Assembly (NCBI RefSeq): GCF_013337115.1
Contig: NZ_SGWE01000004.1
Location: 1,188,001-1,252,000 of the forward strand
DNA length: 64,000 nt
Direction: 5' to 3'
Origin: Deinococcus sp. JMULE3
GTDB taxonomy: Bacteria; Deinococcota; Deinococci; Deinococcales; Deinococcaceae
A program made the position numbers and the translations under genes. Positions 20,839 through 30,975 of this stretch are shown piece by piece. The notes under the pieces are model-generated. The model was not told the DNA's origin. It saw nothing but the letters and a program-made list of their open reading frames with translations, and made no database searches. Position 1 is the first letter of the stretch; each line of letters begins with the position of its first letter.

Positions 20839-22139
20839 TGCCACGGCCTTTTAGGGAGTGCGTCGCCTTCTACATCGGTGGCGGCTGGGGAAAAGAAGTT
20901 GAAGATGATCAGCACACTGCCATTGCACGAGTTATTCGAGGGACGGATATTCCAGATGCCCGCTTGAACATAGCGGACTCATTTCCAGTACGCTTCCATA
21001 AGCCATCTAACGCCAGATCGCGCTTGCTGCGTAAAGGCGACATAGTATTTGAAGTATCTGGAGGAAGTAGAGATCAGCCAGTTGGGAGATCCGTATTCGT
21101 AACAGATTCACTAGCCAAAGCGCCTACGATACCAGCAAGCTTCTGCAAACTCATACGGCCGCAATCAAGAATATGTGATCCTAAATTCATCTACTACACC
21201 CTTACAAGTGCCTACATAAGCCGAAAGCTTGTGCAGTGGCAAACCCAGTCAACAGGCATCATAAATTACAGCTTTGAAGCCTTTCTGGACGAGTACGAAA
21301 TTGATCTCCCCCCGCTCGTCACTCAGCGCAAGATCGCTGCTGTCCTCTCCGCCTACGATGACCTGATCGAGAACAACACGCGGCGGGTGCGGGTGCTGGA
21401 GGAGATGGCGCGCGCCCTGTACCGCGAGTGGTTCGTGGAGTACCGCTTCCCTGGTCATGAGCAGGCCGAGTTCGTAGAAGACGAGCAGGGGCGGAGGCCG
21501 AAAGCATGGGAGTGGGTACCGGTTGCTTACGCCGTTGAGCTTGATCCAAGAACCAAGGTCGACAAAGAGGCAGTGAATCCCTTCGTCCCGATGGGGAGCC
21601 TATCTGAAAACTCAATGGTGATTGACCCCGTTGAACAGCGTGCTGGTAACAGCGGGGCCAAATTCAAGAACGGCGATACTCTGTTCGCCCGGATTACCCC
21701 GTGCTTGGAAAATGGCAAGACAGGGCTTGTCAACTTCCTACCCGACGACTCCGCAACTGCATTTGGTTCAACGGAGTACATCGTTATGCGGTCACGGCTG
21801 GTCTGCCCTGAGTATGTGTACCTACTCGCACGGTTACCCGAGTTTAGAAGCCATGCGGAAAAGAGCATGTCCGGAGCTTCAGGGCGGCAACGGGTGAGAT
21901 CCGAGAGCTTGAGTAACTACTTCATCGCCCTGCCTGATAAGGCAACGCTTGCAAGCTTCCAGGCGCTGGTCAAGCCCATGTTTGCCGCCGTATTCAATCT
22001 CTCTAGTCGTAACGCCAACCTTCGCCGGACCCGCGACCTGCTGTTGCCCAAGTTGGTGTCAGGCGAACTGGACGTGAGCCAACTGGAGATCGCGGGCGTG
22101 GAGGAAGGGCAGGGCGTGAACGAGGAGGCGGTGGCATAA
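20838..22139 (+). CDS. hsdS: type I restriction specificity subunit HsdS
   Basis: 433 residues. Two target-recognition domains (about 10-140 and 220-370), each followed by a conserved helical spacer: IDLPPLVTQRKIAAVLSAYDDLIENNTRRVRVLEEMARALYREWFVE is visible in part as QRKIAAVLSAYDDLIENN, and NANLRRTRDLLLPKLVSGEL at the C-terminus. The TRDs are markedly AT-richer (AAA, ATA and AGA codons) than the spacers, as is common where TRDs are exchanged horizontally. The start overlaps the hsdM stop, and the stop overlaps the next ATG (TAATG). Confidence 0.93.
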   Translation: MPRPFRECVAFYIGGGWGKEVEDDQHTAIARVIRGTDIPDARLNIADSFPVRFHKPSNARSRLLRKGDIVFEVSGGSRDQPVGRSVFVTDSLAKAPTIPASFCKLIRPQSRICDPKFIYYTLTSAYISRKLVQWQTQSTGIINYSFEAFLDEYEIDLPPLVTQRKIAAVLSAYDDLIENNTRRVRVLEEMARALYREWFVEYRFPGHEQAEFVEDEQGRRPKAWEWVPVAYAVELDPRTKVDKEAVNPFVPMGSLSENSMVIDPVEQRAGNSGAKFKNGDTLFARITPCLENGKTGLVNFLPDDSATAFGSTEYIVMRSRLVCPEYVYLLARLPEFRSHAEKSMSGASGRQRVRSESLSNYFIALPDKATLASFQALVKPMFAAVFNLSSRNANLRRTRDLLLPKLVSGELDVSQLEIAGVEEGQGVNEEAVA

Positions 22140-24979
22140 TGGAAGCGAGACCGAGAGTCCTGACGGAGCTGCTGAACGGCAATCAGCAGTTCGAGATCCC
22201 ACTGTACCAGCGCCGCTACTCCTGGCGTGACGAGGAGCGCAGCCAGTTCTGGAAGGACATCCTGCGCGCCAGCACGCTGACGGGGAACAGGTTCCACTTC
22301 CTCGGGCCGGTGGTGTTCACGAAGCCTGAAAGCGGTATGGGGGGCGTGGTGCTCACCCGCGCCCGCCTGATCGACGGTCAGCAACGCCTGACCACCCTGA
22401 CCCTGCTGATGAAGGCGGTAGCCGAGCAGCTGAAAGATGACGTGATCCAGCTGCCTGTAGCCGGCTCCAAGGACATGCAGGCGGTGGACGCCTCCGCCAT
22501 CACCGAGGATTACCTGATCAACAAGCGGCTCACGGGGGACTCACGCTACAAGCTGCTGCCCACCCTGGCTGACAGGGACACCCTCAAGCACATCCTGACC
22601 GGCGAACCGCTGCCGGAACGCCACTCGGCGGACTTGCTGTCGGGTATTCAGTTCTTCCGGGATCGCCTGCTTGATCCAGGCGTGACGGTGGAGCAGGTGC
22701 TGAAGGGCCTGAACCGCCTGGAAGTGGTCGAGGTGATGCTCAATGACGGCCGGGACGATCCACAGTTGATCTTCGAGAGCCTGAACAGCACCGGGAAGGA
22801 TCTCACGCCCGCTGACCTGATTCGGAACAACGTTCTGATGGGCCTGAAGGCCGAGGCGCAGGACGAACTGACGCGCACGTACTGGCTGCCGATTGAAGCC
22901 CTGTTTGAAGACGACAGCGCTGAGGTGTTCAACCGCTTCATGCGCGACTACCTGACGGTCAGGATGCGGGAATTGGTGGACAAGAACGGGGTGTACGAAG
23001 CTTTCAAGGCTTACCGCGAGACGCGTGGTGATGAACCCGTTCATGCGCTCGTGGCCGACATCCTGGACATGGCGAAGTTGTACGCTGCCATGCTGCACCC
23101 GGAGCGGGTGACGGGCCAGCCAAGGCTGCGGCTGGCTCTTCAGGATCTGCTGGGTGTGCGCGTGCGTGTCACCTCACCGTTCGTGCTGGAGCTGCTGGAA
23201 GACCACGCCAAGGGCAGGGTGGACACCGAAGACCTGATCGCGGCCCTGCGGGTCATTGAGTCCCTCCTGGTCCGCAGGGCCGTGAGTGAGTTCCGAAGCG
23301 CTCCGTTGAACAAGTTGTTTGCCAGCGCGGGGAATGATCTGGTGCGCGATCAGGGCAGCGCCACCTATAAGCGCTCGGTGGAGCGAGCACTCATGAAGTT
23401 CCAGGATCGCAACCGCGACGCTTTCCCGCCGGATGAGGTGTTCTACGACAAGCTGCGTACGGTCGACCTGTACAACTCTGACGTGTGCAGGCACATCCTG
23501 GTACGTCTGGAACGTCGAAACAACCCCAGTGAACTGGTCGCTACAGACGGCCTGACCATCGAGCACATCATGCCCAAGAACCCTGACCCTAGGCAGCCCT
23601 GGCGGGATGCGCTGGGGCCGGATTGGCCACAGGTGCAAGAGCGACTGAAGCACACTCTGGGGAACCTGACCCTGACGGGGTACAACAGCGAACTCGGTGA
23701 CCGATCCTTTGAGGAGAAGAAGACTCTGCCGATCAAGGCTGGAGACACCGCAGACTCCGTCGTGCCCAAGGGGTACAAGTACAGCAACATCGCCATGACT
23801 CGTGAACTGGCGGAGGAACCGGTCTGGAATGCGCAGACCATTCAGCACCGGGCAGACAAACTGGCGCAGGCGGCTTTGACACTCTGGCCACTCCCGAAAT
23901 TCACAGATGAGGAGCTGGCCGAGCTCCGCGGCAAGAAGCGCCTCAAGCCCGATATCAAGAGGAAGGCGTGGGACCGCCTGAAAGCCTTACCGGCTCCACT
24001 GCTGAACGTGGTGGAAAGCCTGGACGAGCGCCTGATGAAGTTGGACGGCAGTCGCAGGCGGGAAAATAGGGACCATGTCGACTACCAGATGGGCCGACGG
24101 TATGTGACGTCCATTGGCACGGACGATCTCAGGATTTACCTGTGGCTACTGTTGGGTGAGGACTTCGAGAACCCAGGGAACGTCTGGACAAAAGGCGAGG
24201 ATAAGGGTTGGTGGCAGCGCCCGCTGGACAACCTCACCGAGCTGGATGCGGTCTTTCCATTGATTGAAGCTGTGTGGGCGGCCGTCCAAGGGGGGGCCGA
24301 GCCGCAACTTGGACAGGACGGCTCGTCCCCTCCGAGTGTGGAGGAGTACGTGGCCCAGCAGCCTCCAGGGGTGCGGGCCATCATCCAGGCGGTCCTTATG
24401 GCCTGCCAGGGCTTCCCCACGCAGCGGATGCGGGTGAACCGGGCCGTGAAGTCCTTTAGCTTGGATGCCCAGACCGGCAACAAGTGGAGACCCTATATGG
24501 AAGTGAACCCCGTGGAGGATGGTCGTGTGCGGCTGTACCTGTACACCTCCCCTGACGAGGCTGAGGCACTGGGTGTGACGAGTGAGATCACGGCCTCTCA
24601 GGGGTTCATCTCCGTGTTCCTGAAGTCGCCGGAAGATGCGCACCGCTTCGAACCACTCATGGAAGCCGCCTACGTGTCCAGGTCCACCAGTGGAGAGATG
24701 GTTTCTAGCCCGAACGAGATCAAACAGCTCATTCAGGACCTGCTCGAATTCACCACAGGGCTGGATCAGGACATCACAACCGAAATCCGGGGCCGCAGCG
24801 TGCTTCTGACGAGCGGAGGACAGGAACTCGCGAGGCTCCGCAAGAATGAGACGGCTGGCTTCGTATCCATCTCGGCGGAGAACACGGAGCGCCTGTATGT
24901 TCGCCGTGCCACGGACCTTCCGGTGGGTCAGGCGCACCTGCAAAAGATCTGGCAGGCCTTCAGCCAGGGACAAGACTGA
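22139..24979 (+). CDS. fused GmrSD-type (type IV-like) restriction protein, DUF262 + DUF1524
   Basis: 946 residues. DUF262 (GmrS-like ParB/sulfiredoxin-fold NTPase): FEIPLYQRRYSWRDEE, LIDGQQRLTTLTLL (about 77), and FESLNSTGKDLTPADLIRNN (about 211). DUF1524 (GmrD-like HNH nuclease): TIEHIMPKNPDP with the catalytic His (about 473) and HTLGNLTLTGYNSELGDRSF. The C-terminal ~300 residues are unassigned. Characterised fused GmrSD proteins cleave glucosylated or otherwise modified DNA. It overlaps both hsdS (TAATG) and hsdR (TGATG), so it is a built-in part of the type I operon. It could add cleavage of modified phage DNA that escapes HsdR, but its target is unknown. Confidence 0.88.
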   Translation: MEARPRVLTELLNGNQQFEIPLYQRRYSWRDEERSQFWKDILRASTLTGNRFHFLGPVVFTKPESGMGGVVLTRARLIDGQQRLTTLTLLMKAVAEQLKDDVIQLPVAGSKDMQAVDASAITEDYLINKRLTGDSRYKLLPTLADRDTLKHILTGEPLPERHSADLLSGIQFFRDRLLDPGVTVEQVLKGLNRLEVVEVMLNDGRDDPQLIFESLNSTGKDLTPADLIRNNVLMGLKAEAQDELTRTYWLPIEALFEDDSAEVFNRFMRDYLTVRMRELVDKNGVYEAFKAYRETRGDEPVHALVADILDMAKLYAAMLHPERVTGQPRLRLALQDLLGVRVRVTSPFVLELLEDHAKGRVDTEDLIAALRVIESLLVRRAVSEFRSAPLNKLFASAGNDLVRDQGSATYKRSVERALMKFQDRNRDAFPPDEVFYDKLRTVDLYNSDVCRHILVRLERRNNPSELVATDGLTIEHIMPKNPDPRQPWRDALGPDWPQVQERLKHTLGNLTLTGYNSELGDRSFEEKKTLPIKAGDTADSVVPKGYKYSNIAMTRELAEEPVWNAQTIQHRADKLAQAALTLWPLPKFTDEELAELRGKKRLKPDIKRKAWDRLKALPAPLLNVVESLDERLMKLDGSRRRENRDHVDYQMGRRYVTSIGTDDLRIYLWLLLGEDFENPGNVWTKGEDKGWWQRPLDNLTELDAVFPLIEAVWAAVQGGAEPQLGQDGSSPPSVEEYVAQQPPGVRAIIQAVLMACQGFPTQRMRVNRAVKSFSLDAQTGNKWRPYMEVNPVEDGRVRLYLYTSPDEAEALGVTSEITASQGFISVFLKSPEDAHRFEPLMEAAYVSRSTSGEMVSSPNEIKQLIQDLLEFTTGLDQDITTEIRGRSVLLTSGGQELARLRKNETAGFVSISAENTERLYVRRATDLPVGQAHLQKIWQAFSQGQD

Positions 24980-27900
24980 TGCACCTCTTCAGTGAGGACA
25001 CGTTGGTCGAGCACACCGCGATGCGGCTGCTGGGACAGCTCGGCTGGCGCACGGTGGACGCCATGCACGAGGACTTCGGCCCGGAGAGTCTGCTGGGCCG
25101 CGAGAGCCGCCGTGAGGTGATCCTGGAGCGGGAGCTGATGGCTGCCCTCCGCGCCCTCAACCCGGACCTGCCCGAGGTGGCCCTGCGTCTTGCGGTCGAG
25201 GCGGTCATCCTGGACCGCTCGGCGATGACTGGCGTGCAGGCGAACCGTGAGCTGTACGAGCTGGTCAAGCAGGGTGTCCCCGTCTCCTTCAACAACGCGG
25301 ACGGGGATCAGGTCACGGAGCGGGTTCAGGTGATCGACTGGAATGTGCCGGACAACAACCGGTTCCTGGCGGTGCAGCAACTCTGGGTGACCAACCCGGA
25401 CGGCCTGTGGAACCGCCGACCGGATGTGGTGGGTTTCGTGAACGGCCTGCCGCTGGTCCTGGTGGAACTCAAGGCGGCCCACAAGAATCTCGTGGACGGC
25501 TTCCAGGACAACCTGCGCGATTACCGGGACACCATCCCGCAGCTCTTCATCCCCAACGCCTTCATCGTTGTCTCGAACGGTCTGGAAGCCCGTGTGGGGA
25601 GCCTCACGGCGGGCTGGGAGCACTTCGTCGACTGGAAGAAGATCGAGCGCGAGGACGAGCCCAAACGGCCGGGCCTGGAGACCATGTTGAAGGGGATGTG
25701 CGACCGCACGCGCCTTCTCGATCTGGTTGAGAACTTCATCCTGTACAGCGAGGGCGACGGCCAGCTCCTGAAAATCCTCGCGAAGAACCACCAGTATCTG
25801 GGCGTGAACAACGCTCTGGAGGCTCTGCGGCACACCAAGAAGAACGGGGGCAAGCTCGGGGTGTTCTGGCATACCCAGGGGTCCGGGAAGAGTTTCAGCA
25901 TGGTCTTCTTTGCCCAGAAGGTCCTGCGGAAGGTGCCTGGCAACTGGAGTTTCGTGGTCGTCACCGACCGCGATGAACTCGATAGCCAGATCTATAAGAC
26001 TTTCGCCCGCACGGGTGCCGTCACCGAGCCGGAAGATCAGGTGCGCGCCGAGAGCGGCGCGGGCCTGAAACAGCTGCTTCAGGAGGATCACCGCTACCTG
26101 TTCACCCTGATCCAGAAGTTCCGGACCGAGAAGGGTGAGGTGTATCCCACGCTGACCCAGCGGGACGATGTGATCGTGATGACCGACGAGGCCCACCGGA
26201 GCCAGTACGACGTCTTCGCCGGCAACATGCGTCAGGCCCTCCCGAACGCGTCCTTTATCGGTTTTACGGGAACGCCGCTGATGGCCGGGGAACAGAAGAC
26301 GCGCGAGGTCTTCGGCAACTACGTGTCGGTCTATAACTTTCGCGACGCGATCGAGGATCAGGCGACCGTTCCGCTGTACTACGAGAACCGCATCCCCGAG
26401 TTGCAGCTGGCCAACGAGGACTTCCAGGACGACATGCTGCAGCTGGCCGAGGAAGCCGGTCTGAACGACGAGGCTGAGCAGCAGCTGGCCAGAAGTTTCG
26501 GCAAGCAGTACCAACTGCTGACGCTGGAAAGTCGCCTGGACGAGATCGCGCGGGACCTGGTGGCGCATTTCATGGGCCGCCTGCAGTTCGGGAAGGCCAT
26601 GGTCGTCAGCGTGGACAAGTTGACTGCGGTGCGCATGTACGACCGGGTGCAGCAGCACTGGCAGGAAGCGATCCAGCGACTGGAGGCGGAGCTGAGCTTC
26701 GCGACGGGCGAAGTGCGGGACTCGCTGCTGGCCCGACTGCGGTTCATGCAGGAGACCGACATGGCTGTCGTCGTGTCGCAGGCACAGAACGAAGTCGCCG
26801 ACTTCGCCGCCAAGGGTGTGGACATCACGCCACACCGCAAACGCTTCGTCGAAGAGGACCTGGAGGAGAAATTCAAGAACCCTCAGGACCGCCTGCGGAT
26901 CGTGTTCGTCTGCGCCATGTGGATGACGGGGTTCGACGCGCCGAGCGTCAGCACCATCTATCTCGACAAGCCGATGCGTAACCACACGCTGATGCAGACC
27001 ATCGCCCGTGCCAACCGGGTCTGGGAGCACAAGGTGAGCGGGCTCATCGTGGATTACATCGGCGTGTTCCGTGACCTCCAGCAGGCCCTTGCGATCTACG
27101 GGGCGGGGGATGGCGGTGGCGGCGTGGATTCACCCGTGCAACCCAAAGAGCAGCTGATCGCCCATCTGCAGGCCCAGGTTGACGGTATGAGGGCGTTCCT
27201 GTCGCCCAGGGGCATCCAGCCGGACGTCATCCTTGCGGCAGAGGGGTTCGACAAGCTGCACCTCCTGGAGACCGCGCGGGACGCCCTGCTGGAGTCGGAA
27301 GCGACCCGCAAGCGCTATCTGGAGGCGGCCGCTGTGATCGACCGGCTGTACAAGGCCGTGCTGCCTGACCGCACAGCTCAGGCGTACACCAGGGAGCGGG
27401 CGCTGTACGTCGTCCTCGCTGAGATGCTGCTGGTTGCGACAGGAGGAGAAGGGTCAGGCGAGAACGGCGTGATGGCCAAGGTCGAAGCCCTGCTGGACGA
27501 GTCAGTCATCGCCCAGCGGTACCGAGTGCGTGAGGGCGGGACAAAACTTGACCTGAGTCGCATCGACTTCGAGAAGCTGGCGCAGACCTTCGGTCAGTCC
27601 CCCTATAAGCGCACCGAGGCGGAGAAGCTCAAAGCTCTTCTGAACGGCCGCGTGAACCAGCTCGCCCGCCTCAACAAGACGCGTGTGAACTTCGCGGAGA
27701 AGCTTCAGGCCATGATCGATGACTACAACTTCGGCGCGGCGAATGTCGAGGACTTCTTCAAGGAGCTGCTGCAGTTTGGCCAGGACCTCGACGAGGAAGG
27801 CCAGCGTGCCGCGCGTGAAGGGCTCTCTGAGGAGGAGCTGGCTGTCTTCGACCTGGTGGTCCAGGGGAGCCCGGAACTGAGCAGACGGGACGAGCAAGCT

Positions 27901-28122
27901 GTGAAGGGGATGGCCCGGCACCTGATTGAGAAGCTCAAAGGCAGCGCCCTGGTCCTCGACTGGCGCAAGAAGCAGCAGACGAAAGCCAGGGTCAAGAAGG
28001 CCATTCGGGATGACCTGCGTGCCCTGGGCGCGACTGAGGGCGAACTGGATACCCTCCTCAAGAACATCTACGCTCACGTCTACGAGTCCTACGCAGACAG
28101 CGGGAAGAACGTCTACGCCTGA
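24979..28122 (+). CDS. hsdR: type I restriction endonuclease subunit HsdR
   Basis: 1,047 residues. PD-(D/E)XK nuclease: RPDVVGFVNGLPLVLVELKA (about 146-165). SF2 translocase: Walker A WHTQGSGKSFSM (about 298), DEAH-type MTDEAHRSQYD (about 403), FIGFTGTPL, and later WMTGFDAPSVSTIYLDKPM and QTIARANRVW. A long helical C-terminal region (about 720-1047) docks onto M2S in this family. It cleaves DNA at random after ATP-driven translocation when target sites are unmethylated. The start overlaps the gmrSD stop. It is the last gene of the operon and of the island; the right att site starts 110 bases later. Confidence 0.95.
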   Translation: MHLFSEDTLVEHTAMRLLGQLGWRTVDAMHEDFGPESLLGRESRREVILERELMAALRALNPDLPEVALRLAVEAVILDRSAMTGVQANRELYELVKQGVPVSFNNADGDQVTERVQVIDWNVPDNNRFLAVQQLWVTNPDGLWNRRPDVVGFVNGLPLVLVELKAAHKNLVDGFQDNLRDYRDTIPQLFIPNAFIVVSNGLEARVGSLTAGWEHFVDWKKIEREDEPKRPGLETMLKGMCDRTRLLDLVENFILYSEGDGQLLKILAKNHQYLGVNNALEALRHTKKNGGKLGVFWHTQGSGKSFSMVFFAQKVLRKVPGNWSFVVVTDRDELDSQIYKTFARTGAVTEPEDQVRAESGAGLKQLLQEDHRYLFTLIQKFRTEKGEVYPTLTQRDDVIVMTDEAHRSQYDVFAGNMRQALPNASFIGFTGTPLMAGEQKTREVFGNYVSVYNFRDAIEDQATVPLYYENRIPELQLANEDFQDDMLQLAEEAGLNDEAEQQLARSFGKQYQLLTLESRLDEIARDLVAHFMGRLQFGKAMVVSVDKLTAVRMYDRVQQHWQEAIQRLEAELSFATGEVRDSLLARLRFMQETDMAVVVSQAQNEVADFAAKGVDITPHRKRFVEEDLEEKFKNPQDRLRIVFVCAMWMTGFDAPSVSTIYLDKPMRNHTLMQTIARANRVWEHKVSGLIVDYIGVFRDLQQALAIYGAGDGGGGVDSPVQPKEQLIAHLQAQVDGMRAFLSPRGIQPDVILAAEGFDKLHLLETARDALLESEATRKRYLEAAAVIDRLYKAVLPDRTAQAYTRERALYVVLAEMLLVATGGEGSGENGVMAKVEALLDESVIAQRYRVREGGTKLDLSRIDFEKLAQTFGQSPYKRTEAEKLKALLNGRVNQLARLNKTRVNFAEKLQAMIDDYNFGAANVEDFFKELLQFGQDLDEEGQRAAREGLSEEELAVFDLVVQGSPELSRRDEQAVKGMARHLIEKLKGSALVLDWRKKQQTKARVKKAIRDDLRALGATEGELDTLLKNIYAHVYESYADSGKNVYA

Positions 28123-28184
28123 CGTGTCCTCTCCCGGTTTTGTCCGCAGCTTCTAATGTGAAGATCGTGTGTTCCGCATGCCGA

Positions 28185-28213
28185 TTGACAATGCCAAGAA
28201 TGCGGAATATGCT
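28185..28213 (+). promoter_or_regulatory. strong promoter at the island's right end, facing the tRNA remnant
   Basis: TTGACA (28185-28190), a 17-base spacer and TATGCT (28208-28213). The start would fall near 28220, just before the attR repeat. There is no gene directly downstream in the integrated state except the truncated tRNA. In an excised circle this promoter would read through attP towards the integrase gene. Confidence 0.65.
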
Positions 28214-28231
28214 GTCCTAGACAAGGTTTTT

Positions 28232-28302
<71 letters not shown>

Positions 28303-28305
28303 CAG

Positions 28306-28331
28306 AACCCCCTCTTCGGAGGGGGTTTTTC
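28306..28331 (+). terminator. ancestral tRNA-Asn terminator
   Basis: AACCCCCTC/GAGGGGGTT with a TTCG loop, then TTTs. It directly follows attR and marks the host side of the junction. Confidence 0.85.
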
Positions 28332-28348
28332 ATGGTCTGCCCATTGTC

Positions 28349-28483
28349 ATACGGGTTCCGTTTGTTTCGTTAACAACCCGGAAGTACACCGGGTTGCCAA
28401 CTCCACGCCCGGAACCCGTTTCTCTCCCGCTCGCTCCGCTCGGGTTGAAAGTTTGTGCAAACCTTTCAACCGGAGTCTGTATC
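28349..28483 (+). repeat. 135-bp structured intergenic repeat, copy 1
   Basis: Starts ATACGGGTTCCG and ends CGGAGTCTGTAT (imperfect terminal inverted repeats). Internal pairs: GGGTTCCG with CGGAACCC enclosing an ACCCGG/CCGGGT hairpin, then GGTTGAAAGTTT/AAACCTTTCAACC. It lies 48 bases after attR. In the 425-base gap 28302-28726 the remaining sequence (28484-28617) shows no gene; the liv promoter follows. Confidence 0.85.
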
Positions 28484-28617
28484 AGGCGTACGCCGAGCCC
28501 GGCGACCTTTCAGGACCGCGTGTTCTGGCAGCGCTCGCCTTTCATTTCGCAGTGTTGGCGGGCCGTGCAGTTTGCGCCTGCCGGGGGAACTGCGGGGCCG
28601 ATGTGTGCCAAACCCGA

Positions 28618-28646
28618 TTGACACGCTCTGGGGCGCGTGAGAGCAT
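28618..28646 (+). promoter_or_regulatory. promoter of the liv-type transporter operon
   Basis: TTGACA (28618-28623), 17-base spacer, GAGCAT (28641-28646). Perfect -35 and weak -10, about 80 bases before the substrate-binding-protein ATG. No other candidate is better in this gap. Confidence 0.5.
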
Positions 28647-28726
28647 GAGCGGCACGCACAACTTGAACTGTGTTCAGCGAGGTCACCGGCACCGGGCCTG
28701 GGCGCGCTGAATTCGTGGGAGGTCGT

Positions 28727-29863
28727 ATGAAGAAACGGTTCCTCTTCTCCACCCTGCTCGCCCTGGCGGGCAGCTCCGCGCTGGCCGACAAGGTCGTCAG
28801 CATCGGCTACTCCGGCCCCCTGTCGGGCGGCGCGGCGTTCTACGGCAAGGACGTCCAGAGCGGCATCGACATGGCCATCGCCGAACTGAACCGCACCGGC
28901 GTGACCGTCAAGGGCGAGAAGGTCACGTTCAAGCTGGTCGCGCTGGATGACCGCTACCTGCCGAACGAGACCGCCACGAACGTCAAGCGCCTGACCAGTC
29001 AGGGCATCGACATCGTCTTCGTGCCGCACGCCGGGGGCATCCTGACCGTGCAGCCCCTGACGAACCGCGACCCGGAATTCCTGCTGGTGGCGTACTCCAG
29101 CGAACCGAAGATCCTGGACAGCCGCAACCCGCTGACGTTCATGCTGCCGCCCCGCTACGACAACTACCTGCAGCCCTTCACCGCCACGCAGATGAAGGCC
29201 TTCGGCAAGCGCCTGGGCCTGATCGGCACGACCAGCGCGTACGGCAAGCAGTGGACCGACGCGATCAGCGATGAGTGGAAGAAGCAGGGCGGCACGGTCC
29301 TGTCGAACAACGGCGTGGACTACAACACCACCGTGGACTACTCCAGCGCCGTCACGAAGGCCCTGGCCGAGAAGCCGGACGTGCTGTTCATCGGCGGGCC
29401 CAGCCAGCCCACCGCGCTGGTCGTGAAGGCCGCGCGCGAGCAGGGCTTCAAGGGCGGGTTCATCGTGATGGACCAGGCGAAGTTCGAACAGATGGACCAG
29501 GTCATCCCGCGTAGCTACCTGGACGGCAGCGTGGGCGTGCTGCCCACCAAGGAATTCGCGGGCACGCAGCTGTTCGTGACGCTGTACCAGCGCCTGTACA
29601 AGAAGATTCCCACCAGCGAGGCCGCGCTGAACTACATGGGCATGAACATCATCGCCAAGGCCATGGAACTCGCCGGGACGACCGACGACCCCAACGCGAT
29701 CCGGGCGCAGCTGAACGCCGCCGCCAAGGCCCTGCCGCAGAGCAAGACGGTGTACAAGCTGTTCGGCGTGACCGACAAGGGCCACGTGGACGCGGAGTTC
29801 GTGGTCGCCAGCGTGAAGGGCGGGAAGTACACCCGCCTGCGGCTGATCAAGACCTTCAAGTAA
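28727..29863 (+). CDS. ABC transporter substrate-binding protein, branched-chain amino acid (LivJ/K-like) type
   Basis: 378 residues. Signal peptide [20 protein letters not shown], cleaved before [20 protein letters not shown]. Type I periplasmic-binding fold (Peripla_BP_6): [43 protein letters not shown], and [19 protein letters not shown]. Captures the ligand outside the membrane for the permease encoded downstream. A GGGAGG ribosome-binding site precedes the ATG at 28727. The ligand is probably an amino acid or amide; that is family inference. A hairpin and a repeat element separate it from the rest of the operon. Confidence 0.93.
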   Translation: MKKRFLFSTLLALAGSSALADKVVSIGYSGPLSGGAAFYGKDVQSGIDMAIAELNRTGVTVKGEKVTFKLVALDDRYLPNETATNVKRLTSQGIDIVFVPHAGGILTVQPLTNRDPEFLLVAYSSEPKILDSRNPLTFMLPPRYDNYLQPFTATQMKAFGKRLGLIGTTSAYGKQWTDAISDEWKKQGGTVLSNNGVDYNTTVDYSSAVTKALAEKPDVLFIGGPSQPTALVVKAAREQGFKGGFIVMDQAKFEQMDQVIPRSYLDGSVGVLPTKEFAGTQLFVTLYQRLYKKIPTSEAALNYMGMNIIAKAMELAGTTDDPNAIRAQLNAAAKALPQSKTVYKLFGVTDKGHVDAEFVVASVKGGKYTRLRLIKTFK

Positions 29864-29896
29864 GCGCCGGGCGGACCTTCAGGAACTGATCACTGT

Positions 29897-29926
29897 GCGC
29901 GCCGGGCGAACGTGTGCCCGGCGCGC
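29897..29926 (+). terminator. strong hairpin between substrate-binding protein and livH
   Basis: An 11-bp perfect stem GCGCGCCGGGC/GCCCGGCGCGC with an 8-base loop, followed by CGTTTC. Weak T-run, so it could act as a partial terminator or as a 3' stabiliser that keeps the binding-protein mRNA in excess. Confidence 0.7.
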
Positions 29927-29932
29927 CGTTTC

Positions 29933-30067
29933 ATAAGGGCTCCGGTTGAAAGGTTTGCAAAAACTTTCAACCCGAGCGGATGCGAGTGGGAGCAAAACGG
30001 GTTCCGGGCGTGGAGTTGACAACCCGGTGATGTTCCGGGTTGTCAACGAAACAGACGGAATCCGTAT
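29933..30067 (-). repeat. 135-bp structured intergenic repeat, copy 2
   Basis: Reverse orientation to copy 1. Ends ATAAGGGCTCCGG and GGAATCCGTAT. The central hairpin GTTGACAACCCGG/CCGGGTTGTCAAC is a perfect 13-bp stem. It sits inside the liv operon between the hairpin and livH. Confidence 0.85.
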
Positions 30068-30108
30068 CACACGGCCATGTCAAGTGGTCAACCGGGGAGG
30101 AACGGGTT

Positions 30109-30971
<863 letters not shown>

Positions 30972-30975
<4 letters not shown>

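Noticed and set aside
24928..27030. A 700-codon open frame on the - strand
   Set aside because: Lies opposite hsdR, which has all type I endonuclease motifs; His/Gln/Val-rich composition typical of antisense shadows.
30040..30108. Longer livH with an ATG at 30040
   Set aside because: The extra 23 codons start inside the dispersed repeat and lack LivH similarity; the TTG at 30109 has a strong ribosome-binding site.
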